Assembly (NCBI RefSeq): GCF_000382405.1
Contig: NZ_KB908276.1
Location: forward strand, 1-64,000
Length of the DNA: 64,000 bases
Origin: Mycobacterium sp. 141
GTDB lineage: Bacteria; Actinomycetota; Actinomycetes; Mycobacteriales; Mycobacteriaceae
Direction of reading: 5' to 3'
Part shown: positions 45,220-56,400 of the stretch, piece after piece
Layout of the letters: the number at the start of each line of letters is the position of its first letter
Numbering within the stretch: the stretch's first letter is position 1
Notes under the pieces: generated by a model
What the model saw: only the letters and a program-made list of their open reading frames with translations
Database searches by the model: none
What the model was told of the DNA's origin: nothing
Made by a program: the position numbers and the translations under genes

Positions 45220-45234
45220 TGATAACGATTATCA
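45220..45234. promoter_or_regulatory. Zur box 2, between rpmJ and the CobW-like gene
   Basis: TGATAACGATTATCA is a perfect 6-bp inverted repeat with a 3-base centre. It lies 15 bases from rpmJ and about 58 bases from the divergent CobW-like gene, so one Zur dimer pair could control both. Confidence 0.85.
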
Positions 45235-45292
45235 TTACCATCATACGGAACCCGAGCGGGCTACGAAAACAGCGGGAGAAGGACAGGCACTG

Positions 45293-46309
45293 GTGGACGT
45301 CGTGGACATGGTCGCAGTGGTCGGAGCATGCGGACCGGAGCGCCTGCGTCACGCCAAGCGATTGGCCGACATGTCCAATCGGAGTTTCCTTGTCGTCTCC
45401 GATCTTGGCGATTCTGATCCGATCAGCGAGGCGATCGACCAGCTCAAGTGGCGCAGATGCACCACGGGCACGGTGGTGGATTTCCCCGCCGATACCGATG
45501 TCCTAGAGCTGATTGGTGCGGTGGCAGCAGGCGACAGTCCCATTCGTTTGGCGGCCATCGTCTGTGTCGTAGACGCCGTTCACTTACTCGATGACCTTGA
45601 TCGGGATGACTACGTAGCGACGTCACCAGCGAACACGCACGACGTGACGGCGGCTGCGCTATTGATCGCCCGGAAGATCGAGTATGCGTCGGCCGTCGTG
45701 CTTGTCAACTGGACATCGCTTCCCACTGGGCGACTATCGGCGCTGATGGCGCTCATCAGTCACCTCAGCCCGCAGGCGCACCTGAGCCTGCACAGTGACG
45801 ATCTCCCGTTTCCTCCGACAAGTTCCCCCTACACTTCAGGCCAAGACCGCCCGGGGTGGGTGCATCTCGTCAACGGCGACTTCGATCCCCGCATGACCGA
45901 CACGCGAGTGAGCGCGCTGCGCTACGAGCACTTGCGGCCGCTGCACCCGCTCCGAATGGAGCGACTGCTCTACACCATCGAATCAGGCTGTTTCGGGAAG
46001 GTGATCCGCTCAGTGGGATTCTGCCGACTTGCGAGCCGGCCCAATGTTGTCGCGCAGTGGGATCACGTCGGCCGCATGGTCGTGCTGGCTCCCCTTGCAG
46101 TCGACGGCACCCTCGGCGCTGACGAAGAGATGCTGGCGATCGGGCAGGAATTGGCGTTCATCGGACTGGATTTGGACGGTGACGGCCTATGCGCCGCACT
46201 GGACGATGCGATGCTGAGCGACGAGGAGTTCGAGGGAGGCCCAGAATCGTGGCTGCGGTTCCCTGATCCGTTCCCACCCTGGAACATCGCGTCGGAGCGT
46301 ACCGACTAA
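45293..46309 (+). CDS. CobW-like protein without Walker A (Mrf/Rv0106-like)
   Basis: A 338-residue protein related to the CobW/COG0523 family, mainly through its C-terminal domain (HPLRMERLLYTIESGCFGKV, AQWDHVGRMVVLAPL) and a central VVDAVHLLDDLD that corresponds to the family's second half of the GTPase. At the N-terminus, where GxxGxGKTT is expected, it reads VGACGPERLRHAK, so nucleotide binding by the usual P-loop is lost. M. tuberculosis Rv0106 and its M. smegmatis equivalent (Mrf, which brings a hibernation factor to C-minus ribosomes) are similar. The Zur box and divergent rpmJ support a zinc-starvation ribosome role. GTG start with GGAGAAGGA. Confidence 0.75.
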   Translation: MDVVDMVAVVGACGPERLRHAKRLADMSNRSFLVVSDLGDSDPISEAIDQLKWRRCTTGTVVDFPADTDVLELIGAVAAGDSPIRLAAIVCVVDAVHLLDDLDRDDYVATSPANTHDVTAAALLIARKIEYASAVVLVNWTSLPTGRLSALMALISHLSPQAHLSLHSDDLPFPPTSSPYTSGQDRPGWVHLVNGDFDPRMTDTRVSALRYEHLRPLHPLRMERLLYTIESGCFGKVIRSVGFCRLASRPNVVAQWDHVGRMVVLAPLAVDGTLGADEEMLAIGQELAFIGLDLDGDGLCAALDDAMLSDEEFEGGPESWLRFPDPFPPWNIASERTD

Positions 46310-46339
46310 GTTCCCGAGAAAACGTCACCGCTTCGTCGT

Positions 46340-47164
46340 TTATGGCGAGGCTTCGAATCGAAACACGTTGAGTCGGTAGCTATTGACAACCGAAGGCATG
46401 AGCCGCGCCATCAACTGCATGCCATAACGGTAACGGGCCGGCCAGGTCCTGAGGATCTCTGGTTGCGGGGTGGCGAATGTGCGGCTGTCGAGTAGGCATA
46501 AACCCCAGCGCTCCAACATGTGAGGGTCCTCGCAAACCCATTTCATTCGCGCAGCCACCTTCTTCATGGCGCCGTTTCGGTCCTGATTGGCCAACATCTT
46601 GGCATTACCGGTGTCGAACGCAATTTCTGATCGCGGGAACCTAGTCGCCAGATTCCCGATCGCTTCGCGTACCTGCATCTCCGTGAAGTAGAGCAGCACG
46701 GCTTCGGCGACGAAGAAGTAAGGGCCACCAGTGGCGCTGACAGTATCGAACCAGTCAGTGTCGAGCACCGAACCAACGACCATGGAACGTCTTTCCGTGT
46801 CGGCAAAGTATCGTCGGCGCAGATCGATGGCGTCACCCAAATCGACATCGAACCAGTGAGCCTGACCGTTGTCGACTCGTTCGAAGCGGGTGTTCAATCC
46901 GGTGCCGACTTCGATGACGGTGCCAGTGGGGTGATGGTCCAGGAACTGGCGGACCCAGCCATCGAAGATGGCGGTGCGGATCACCGAACCAGGTAGTGAC
47001 CCACCCCGGAACTTGTCAAAGTCGTAGTCAAGGGCCTCGACCAACTCGCGAGCGCGTGTGTCGTTGAGGAGTGGATGCCGCGTGCGCGCGTCCAGTGCGC
47101 GGCCGTAGAGCGGTATCAGCAGGGTCTCCTGCACTTCGCCCAGTTGGGGTTTGGTCTTCTTCAT
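46340..47164 (-). CDS. SAM-dependent methyltransferase, LCMT/TcmP type
   Basis: A 274-residue class I methyltransferase of the leucine carboxyl methyltransferase/COG3315 family: TVIEVGTGLNTRFERVDN (SAM motif I), HWFDVDLGDAIDLRRRYF and FVAEAVLLYFTEMQVREA. Relatives methylate oxygen or carboxyl groups of polyketides and peptides. It is divergent from the NRPS operon and shares the Zur box region, so it is likely a tailoring enzyme of the metallophore, for instance of a carboxylate or hydroxyl. Convergent with the CobW-like gene. AAGGCGCC precedes the ATG. Confidence 0.82.
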   Translation of the reverse strand: MKKTKPQLGEVQETLLIPLYGRALDARTRHPLLNDTRARELVEALDYDFDKFRGGSLPGSVIRTAIFDGWVRQFLDHHPTGTVIEVGTGLNTRFERVDNGQAHWFDVDLGDAIDLRRRYFADTERRSMVVGSVLDTDWFDTVSATGGPYFFVAEAVLLYFTEMQVREAIGNLATRFPRSEIAFDTGNAKMLANQDRNGAMKKVAARMKWVCEDPHMLERWGLCLLDSRTFATPQPEILRTWPARYRYGMQLMARLMPSVVNSYRLNVFRFEASP

Positions 47165-47320
47165 CGGCGCCTTTCATACGCATATGCGCGTAATAATTTC
47201 TGGAACACTCGATGTCGCTGCGTGGACACCTGGTCGACTGTCCTGTGCGTCAAATCCCGCAGAACGCATGGTGATTCGCTGAACAGTCACCGAGGTGTCC
47301 TGCACAGCGTCATTCGACAA

Positions 47321-47335
47321 TGATAATCATTTTCA
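47321..47335. promoter_or_regulatory. Zur box 3, between methyltransferase and NRPS operon
   Basis: TGATAATCATTTTCA lies 156 bases from the methyltransferase start and 137 bases from the NRPS start, in an AT-rich patch. Its reverse complement differs from box 1 at one central base. It places both directions of the metallophore cluster under zinc control. It does not resemble the IdeR iron box (TTAGGTTAGGCTAACCTAA). Confidence 0.82.
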
Positions 47336-47472
47336 ATAACATGCATAGTACCCCGCAGGACGCTGCGGGCGGGCGGCACGTCCTGCATGAACCGGACTGT
47401 TCGTATCGATCCGCAGTCTCGCTACTGCCTTTGTGAAGCGGAGCGAGCAGAAGATGGAGGCCAACTCCGAAG

Positions 47473-50400
47473 ATGACCAACTCCGGAGCGACCCAGGCAG
47501 TGGCTCAGGCCGCTGGCAGTACTGTGCCCGACGTACTGGCTGAGTGGGTGAAGCTGAGGCCACACGTTGTCGCGCTGCGAAATGTCAGCGAACAGGGTGT
47601 CGAAGAGATGACGTATCAGCAACTCTGGGATCGAGCGAATCGCATCCGAGACAAAGCTTTTGCCGATCTTGTGCGAGGTTCACGTGTGCCCATGCTCATG
47701 CCGGGCGGTATCGATTACGTGGCGGGGTTCTTTGCCGCGCTGATCGCGGGGCTGGTTCCAGTCCCGGTGTATCTGCCCTCAATGCGCGCGCCTGAGCGAT
47801 TCCTCGCCCGAGCGCAGAGCATACTGCGTGATTGTGAACCGGGGGCGGTGTACACGTGCTCGGACATCGTCGACGTAATCGAACGTGACCACGTCTTGGG
47901 ACGGCTGTCAGTTCGCACACCGGATTCGGTCATCGGTGGCAGTGTGCCGAATCGGCAACAGGCGATAAGTGCCAATGATGCTGCATTTCTCCAGTATTCG
48001 TCGGGGTCGACTGGAAACCCGAAGGGAATAATCAATACTCACGCATCCATTCTGCGTCAGGCTGCGATCGGCTTGAGGGCGTGGAACCGGCCCGATGACG
48101 TGCACACTGTCAGTTGGCTGCCGCTCTACCACGACATGGGCATCATCTGGGGAGCATTGATGCCTCTGCTCAACGGCGGCACCGCCACCCTCATCCCTCC
48201 GCACGAGTTCGTCCGCAATCCGCGGATCTGGCTCGAAACCGTCAGCAGTACTCGCGGGAACTGGATCAGTGGACCAGATTTCGCGTATCGGCGCTGTATC
48301 GATGCGTTCGATGACAGGTCGATCGAGACGTTGAACCTGGATTCTCTGCGTCTTGCCACCAACGGCGCTGAGCCCATCCGTAGCTCAACGCTCCGGGCGT
48401 TCGGCTCCAAGTTCCGGTCTGCCGGTCTACGTGACGACGCGATCGCGCCGCAATACGGCCTCGCCGAGGCCGGCCTGGGGGTATCGGGCTCAGACGGTCC
48501 GCGGCCGTGGGTGGAGACGCACTTCGACGCAAACAAACTCGAACGGGGCCGCGCCCTTGAGGTGACCACTTCTGAAGCAGCTGAACGGCGTTCGCGAACC
48601 CTGGTGAGCTGTGGTGACTCGACGTACGGTTGGGATGTCCGAATCGTCGATCCGGTCGCGCATACGTTTCTCGGTGAGGGCAAGGTCGGCGAGATCTGGT
48701 TGAGCGGCCCTGGTTTGCCGGAAGGCTACTGGCGCCGACCGGAGGAGACCGACGAAATCTTCCATGCGACAACCCGAGAAGGGACCGGGCCATATCTCCG
48801 CACAGGTGATGCTGGATTCACCCACCAGGGCGAACTTTACATCTGCGGACGGTACCGCGACCTCATTCTGGTCGGTGGCACGAACCACTTCCCCAACGAC
48901 ATCGAGTCCACTGCGGAGACCGCGGCGTGCGGTGTCGCGCCCGGCGGTGCCTGCGCGATACAGCCAGAGCACGGTCAGGCCGAGGACGCCTGGTGGCTGG
49001 TCGTAGAGACTGAATCCTCACCGGAAGACCTGGGGGACTTCAGTCGGGTTCTGCGCCGCAGAGTGCTGGCGAACCACCAAACAGCGCCGGACCGGATCGT
49101 CTGGGTCGCGCCTCGGTCGCTACCGACGACCACGTCAGGAAAGATCAGGCGGCGTGAGACGCTCAATCGGCTCGTCGCCGGAGAGTTCGACATTCTCTAC
49201 GAGTTCCGAAGCTCGTCGCAGTCACCCGCCATCGGCGTAGCACCCCAGGATTCTTCCGGGTCAGTGCTGGCCAAGACCGTCGCCGACCTTCTGGCGGTGC
49301 ATGTCGAAGATTTGTCGCCGGACACAGACTTGGTCGCACTTGGGCTCACGTCGGTAATGACAGCCCAGATTGTCAATTGGGCGTACTCCCAATCGCGATA
49401 TCTGGATTTCGCTGACTTGTATGCGGATCCAACGCTGCGCGGCTGGCAGCGACTGTTCGACTCTGCGCTGATGGACGAGACCGGCGACTCCGGCTGGGCC
49501 TCCCCGGATGTCGGGACGGCAACGGCATTGCAGCGGGCTTACTGGGTGGGGCGTGGGGCGGAACAACCTCTGGGAGGTGTCGGCTGCCAGACGTACTTTG
49601 AGCTCGCCGGAGTGCGCCTCGACGCCTCGCGCTTGGAAAGAGCGCTTGACGTGATGGCTTCTCGCCACCCCATGCTGCGTGCTCGCTTTCCCGAGGCAGG
49701 TCGGTTTGTCGTGGATGCGAATATCCACCAGGAACCCTTACGCGTGCACGACCTTGTCGAGGCGGACGAGACAACTTGTGACACACACCTCGAGGAGGTT
49801 CGATACCGGCTCCGCACACACCGATTCGACATCGAAACCGGTGACACCTGGACTGTGGAGCTGAGTCGGTTCCCGAGCCACAGCGTGTTGCACTTCGCAG
49901 TCGATCTCATTGCGACTGACCTCACCGGTATCGGCATCTTGCTCCGCGACCTGGCCGCGATCTACCGCGGTGACCGAGAGGTTTCGTCGCAGAGATCGCT
50001 ACGCACCCGTGTTGTGCGCACATCCTCTTTGGCAGATGTGCAGGTGGAGTCGCTCGTCGAAGGTCCGCAGCTACCGCAAGTCGAAGAACCCGAGATCTCG
50101 TTCCGCCGACACCAACACACCCTGACCGCGGCGACGCTGCGGGAGATCGACGACGCATGCCATGCGCACGGAGTGACGCGCGCAGCCGCGTTCCTGGCGA
50201 TCTACACGCTCATTCTTCGGCGGTGGTCCAGCAGCGAAGACTTCGTCGTCAACGTGACGACGTTCGGTAGAGCTCCTGAAAATGCCGATCTGATAGGTGA
50301 TTTCACGAAGACCCACCTTCTTCGCGCACCGTCTTCACGGGGCCAGACTCTTGTCGATTACGTTCGCAGTGTTCAGCGTTCGCTTCGAGATGCTCTCCAG

Positions 50401-53400
50401 GGCCCAGAATCGACCGACCTACTCGGCGCTGCGCTCCGCGCGGGGACCGGACACTCGGGAATTGTGCCGGTGGTATTCACCTACGCGGCAGACGATCCGA
50501 TTCTGACTGCCTGTGAAACAGACACCTTGGGTAGGGTTAGTCACGTTCGTTCGACGACACCTCAGGTGCTCATCGACAACCAGGCGTGCATGATCGACGA
50601 CGATGTGGTGTTGTCGTGGGACTACCGCGCCGGGTGCTTTCCCGATGGCGTCGTCGACGACATGTTCGAAGCCTATGTCGCGCAACTGAACTGTCTCCGA
50701 CGTCGCGACTGGGGGACGCCGATCTCCATCGACCTCTCCGCCCACTCCCACCAGATTAGAAACCAGCGCAACGCCACCACAATGCCGGCCGAATCGGGCT
50801 TGCTCTACGACGGCTTCCTACAAATCGCAAAGTCGAGCCCCAACCGAGTTGCCGTGCGTTGGCATCCGGATGAGTACTCGTCCGCAGACGATAAGGATCC
50901 CATCGCAGGTCCTCGCGCTGACCTCACTTACGGCACACTCGCAGATCTTGGTGGCCGGGTGGCGGCTGCGGTGGCCGAGCGCCACCAACCTGGTTCGGTC
51001 GTCGGCATTCAGCTTGCCAAGGGGCCTGCGCAGATAGTGGCCGTACTGGGCGTCATGATGGCCGGCTGCGCATACTTACCCCTCGCAATTGACCAACCAC
51101 CGGAGCGGTTACGCGCGATCTGTGCGAAGGCAGGAGTATCCGGACTGCTGCGAGTCGACGACAACGCCGCCGTTGCCGGTGTCGTAGTCCACGAACTGTC
51201 GGCCATGACCAGTTACGAGGTTGCGTTACCGCGTGGCGTCGACCCGGATGATCCTGCGTACGTGATCTACACGTCTGGATCGACCGGAGAGCCCAAAGGC
51301 GTGGTGATCTCGCATGGCGCTGCGCTGAATACGATCACAGATATCAACCGGCGCAACATGATCAGCGCCGATGACTCGATCCTTGCGGTCTCTGCGCTCG
51401 ACTTCGACCTCAGTGTGTACGACATCTTCGGCCCACTGAACTGTGGTGCAACCATCGTCACCATCTCAGAGGACAGTCGGCGCGACGCATTCCACTGGGC
51501 GTCTCTGATCACCGAATTCGGCATAACCACCTGGAATTCGGTTCCTGGCCTGATGGACATGCTGTTGGTTGCAACGTCGCATGAACCGCCGGCGCTGTCC
51601 AGCTTGCGATCGGTCTTTCTTTCGGGTGACTGGATACCGTTGGACATGCCCGGCCGTCTCCAGCGGGCCGCCCCACGAGCCCGCCTGGTAGCGATGGGCG
51701 GGGCAACCGAAGCCGCGATCTGGTCCAACGAGTTCATCGTCGAAGATCTAGACCCGACCTGGACCTCGGTGCCGTACGGGTATCCCCTGGCGAACCAGAT
51801 GTTCCGCGTCGTAGATGCCGAAGGGCACGACTGTCCCGACTACGTCGCAGGTGAGCTGTGGATCGGTGGAGCAGGTGTCGCGTTGGGATATCACAACGCG
51901 CCGGACCTCACCGCGGAGCGATTCCGCCGGGACGCTGCAGGCGTCCGATGGTATCGGACCGGTGATCTCGGATGCTACTGGCGCGACGGCACATTGCAGT
52001 TTCTCGGTCGGGCCGACTCCCAGGTCAAGATTCGCGGCCATCGGGTGGAGTGCGGCGAGATCGAGCACACGCTACGCAGACACCCGCTGGTCGAGTCCGC
52101 CGTGGTCACACCGATCCTCGACCGCACCGCCTTGGGCGCTGCGGTGGTTCCGTCCGCCGGAGCCGTGCCGGACGGAGCCGTGCCGTCCGGGGCCGACTTC
52201 CACGACGAGCTACGTTCCTACCTCATCGAGCGGTTGCCCCAGTACATGGTGCCCAAGGCATACATCTCGTGCGATCGGTTGCCGGTCAACGTCAATGGAA
52301 AGGTCGACCGGGTCCGAGCGGCAGCCGATGTGGAGGCGGCCGTGCGAGTGTCATTGGCGCACGGTGCCGAACTGGGCCTGACCGAGATCGAGCAGGTGGT
52401 GGCCGAAGTGTGGTCCGATGTACTCGGTGTGTCGATCACAACCCGTGACGACAATTTCTTCGCCCATGGTGGCGACAGCTTGCGCGCTACGGAGGTGGTA
52501 TCCCGGTTGCGGCGAAAGGGATTGGTAGGCGCTGAGGTCGGCCATCTCCTCAGCCATCAGACGCTGGCCCAGTTCAGTGTGACGTGCGCGATCGGCAGCA
52601 CTTGCGAAGATGTCGTCGTTGACTTCGAACCAGGGGAGCCCACCGACGAATTTCCCCTGACCAGGCTGCAACAAGCTTATGCACTCGGGGCGTCCGGTCT
52701 CAACGGGACCACGCGCGCGCCCACCTACTTCTCGATTGTCTTATCGGTCGCAGCGGACTCGCCGGCTATCGAATTGGACCGGTTCACACGTGTCCTCGAC
52801 GGGTGCGTCGAGGAGTTCGCCATGTTGCGGTGCGCTCTGGCATCGGACACCACGCAGATCGTGCACCCTGGCCCCAGGCCGATAACCGTTCACCTGCTGG
52901 ACTCCGAGCACGACGACCCCGACGCACTGCTACGGCACCTGTCCCGTGCCCGATTCGACCCGTATTCGGTTCCGGTGATTCAATGCTTCGCCCCATCGCG
53001 GTCGCCGCGAAACATTGGTCTTCTCATCAGCTATCTGGGTCTGGACGCACGCAGTCTGTCCACTGTGGTTACGACGATTATCGCCGACTACGAGCAACGG
53101 GATCGGCCCCGGCCGATTGATCCGTCGGCCAGCGTCTTTACTCGGTTTGTCGACGACAGCCGGCGCAGCGTCGCAGCTGCAGAAAGTGATGCCGACGGTC
53201 CGCCGATGCTTCCGCTGCGCGAAGATCGGCCGGACTCATCGACACGAGCATTTTTTGTGCGGCGCAGCTTCACCCTCGACGAGCATGACGCGGCTGCGCT
53301 ACGCAATCGCGCGGTGCAGCTTAACGTCACGCCGACGGCGCTGATCTTCGAGACCTTCATCCGGGCACTGCATTCGATCGGAGCGGGAGAACGCTTCGCG

Positions 53401-56400
53401 GTGACCGTCCCACGGTCGCACAGGCCGGACTATGCTCCGGTCGATCGCGAAGTCCTGGGAAACTTCACCCGGCTGGCGTTGTGTGGGGTCGATTATGTTG
53501 CGGTGCAACCGGGGTCCACTGAAGCACTGGCTGTGGCGCAAGAACAACTGTGGCATGCGATAGGCCAGGACGATGACGCCACGGGCGATCTCGCCGTGTC
53601 CAGGTCCATGGGCGGGTATCCAGTGGTGTTCACCAGCACCATCGGGCTCAGCCGACAGAATCCAAATGGTTTGAGGTGTACCCGGGCACTGACGCAGACG
53701 CCGGGTGTCTGGCTGGATTGTCAGGTGGAGGATGACGCCGCAGGTATCCGGCTGAGCTGGGACGTCGCTGTCGACGTGCTCGCCGAAGCGCCACTCGCGA
53801 CGGCGTTCTCGACTTTCGAAGTCGAGGTGCGAAGGTACACCGGTCGCGTCGACCGCTCGCCGACGCCGCCGTCGCGGATCGAACCCCCCGCCGAATCGGA
53901 CTGGGCGAGTGCGGTGATCGCACGAGCGGTGCACAACTGTGCATCCGAACGTGTTCTGCCGAGGTACGCATCACTGGTGAAGTGTTGGCAAGCTCTGCCC
54001 TGCAGCGCATCCGAACCGAACGATCCGGAAGTCGAGCGTGCCGCCATCCGGTTGGTCGACATCGTTACTGGAGCCGTGTCGTCACAGACCCTCATCGGTG
54101 ACCCCCGGCTGGCCCCGGAGGCGATGCTGTTGGCTGATGGCCGCACACGCGCAGCCCTCGACGGCCTGACCGAGCGGGTGTTCACGCATGCCCGAACAGT
54201 CGGCCGGAGACTTCGCGTCATGGAAGTCGGCTCCCGTACCGGATTGATCACCCAATACCTGACGGAGGCGGTCGGGCCGGTGGTCGAAGAATATCTGTGT
54301 CTTGAACCGAGTCCGGTGTTGGCCGAGATGGCGCGTGAGCGCAGCGTCTCGGTTCCGACACGACACCTCGAAAGAGTATCCGATGACGAGATCGATGTGG
54401 TGATTTGTTGTGGCTCACTGCATCAGCTGTCTGGAGTGGGAACGATGCTCGACGACATCTCGATGTCCGGCGGCGGCTGGTTGTGGGTTCTGGAGAACAC
54501 CGACATCGCACCCGCCACCTTGGTGAGCGCAGCTGTGCTCGACCCGGGTCTGGTGTCGCCGGAGTCAGAGGTGCTACGTCCGGCTGATCAATGGTGGCGT
54601 CTTCTGGCAGACCATGGGTGGAAACCCGCACAGATGGTGCAGGACGGCACAGGTGTGACGGTCTTGGCCCACCGTCCGCGTGGCGTCCGACACCGTGGCG
54701 GAAACCCGCGCCGCACTACGGACTTACGTCCGCCCTGGCCGGAGCAGCCGGTGGCTGCCGACGCCAAGACGATCGCGACGATCGCCGAGGTATGGCAGCG
54801 TCATCTGCCCATCGATGAGCCGGGAGCCGACGCAGACTTCTTCCTACTCGGTGGCGACAGCCTGGTGGCAACGCGCGTGTATGCCGATCTGAGGGCCGCC
54901 GGATTCAACCGGCTCGCATTCGTTGACCTGTTCAACTACTCGACGCTCGGCGCGTTAGCCGCTCACGCAGGCCCGCCGACGGCGGCCCTGCCGCCAGCGG
55001 CCGGCCGGCCGGCGCAGACTGCAGATCACGACCCGGCGAGGTTTCCGCTCACCGTTGTCCAAAACGCCTATCGGGCCGGGCGCGGCGCCGAACTGGTGCT
55101 CGGCGGAGTCGCCGCACACTGCTATTTCGAGTTCGAGTTGGCAGCCTTCGATTCCGAGAGATTCGCTTCTGCCGCCTACGAACTTGTCAATCGGCACCCA
55201 GGATTGCGCACCACGGTGTCGCGAGGGTCCGCTGAATCCTCGACCGAGTGCGCGGTCGTGCATCCCATGCCGATCGAACCGGTGGTGCGCCGATATCAGG
55301 ATGTGCGTGCCGCGATGCGCAACCAGGTGCTCGACCTGAATATCCGTTCGGGCATCGATTTCGGGGTGCAGGAACTAACCGGCGGCCGTGCGCTTGTCGG
55401 GATAAGCATGGATAACACCATGCTTGATGGTGCGAGCATGATGATCGCCTTGGCCGAGCTCGATCACCTGTATCGGGGCGGCCGAGTTGATGAGCTACCG
55501 GATTTGACCGCATCTTTCGCAGACTATGTTCGGTGCCGGCCTGAGCTGTCTCCCGGCGCCGACGAGGTTGAGCTGCCGCAGTTGGCAGCCAGCCGGGACT
55601 ATTGGCGTGCTCGTCTCGCGTCACTGCCGCAGGCGCCACGGGTTACCCAGTTCTCCACACTGCTCGACATCGAGCAGCCGAGGTTCGAGCGGGCCACGGA
55701 AACAATCGAGCGGGCAACGTGGTCGGAGATCACCCGCTTGTGCCGTGGCGAAGGCGTTACCGTTGCGTCCTTTCTGCTGACCGCCTACGCCGTGACCCTC
55801 GCCCAGTGGTCGGGTACCGATCATTTCTGTATCAACGTCACGCTGTTCGATCGTGATCCCGAGATTCCTGGAATCGAGCACGTCATAGGAGATTTCACCT
55901 CGTTGGTGTTGCTTGAGTGTCGCGTCGACGAGTCCATCTCGATCTGGAAACAAGCGCGCCGGATCCAACAGCAACTGATGACCGACCTGCCTCATCGCGG
56001 GGCTGACGCCGTATGGCTGCAACGGGAATTGCTTCGCCACCACGGCAGACCCGATGCGGCGTTGTTCCCGGTCGTGTTCACCAGCGGTCTCGGCCTCATC
56101 GATACAGCGACCCGGACCGCACCTCAGTTCGGTCAGCCGGCGTACGCCGCCTCACAGACTCCGCAGACGATCTTGGACTTCCAAGTGTGGGAGAGTGCCG
56201 GGGCCCTGCGGTTGTCCTGGGATTATGTCGCACAGGCGGTACCCTCTGCGCAGGCGCGGGCAGGCCTGGCCCGACTGGTGAACGTCATATCTGGAGTTGT
56301 CGAGCACAACGACGCAGCCACCACCGACCCCCCGGTTGGCGAAGAGACCATGGTGCAACATGTTTCACGAATATGCGCCGAGGCACTCGGCCGTTCTCAC

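Noticed and set aside
45206..45352. Longer L36 reading from an ATG at 45352
   Set aside because: The extra 49 residues run through the Zur box and the divergent gene's leader and match nothing; the GTG at 45205 has a strong ribosome site and gives standard length.
47321..47335. Iron (IdeR) control of the NRPS operon
   Set aside because: The box does not resemble the IdeR consensus and matches the two boxes before zinc-logic genes. FurA/Fur-type binding cannot be excluded by sequence alone.
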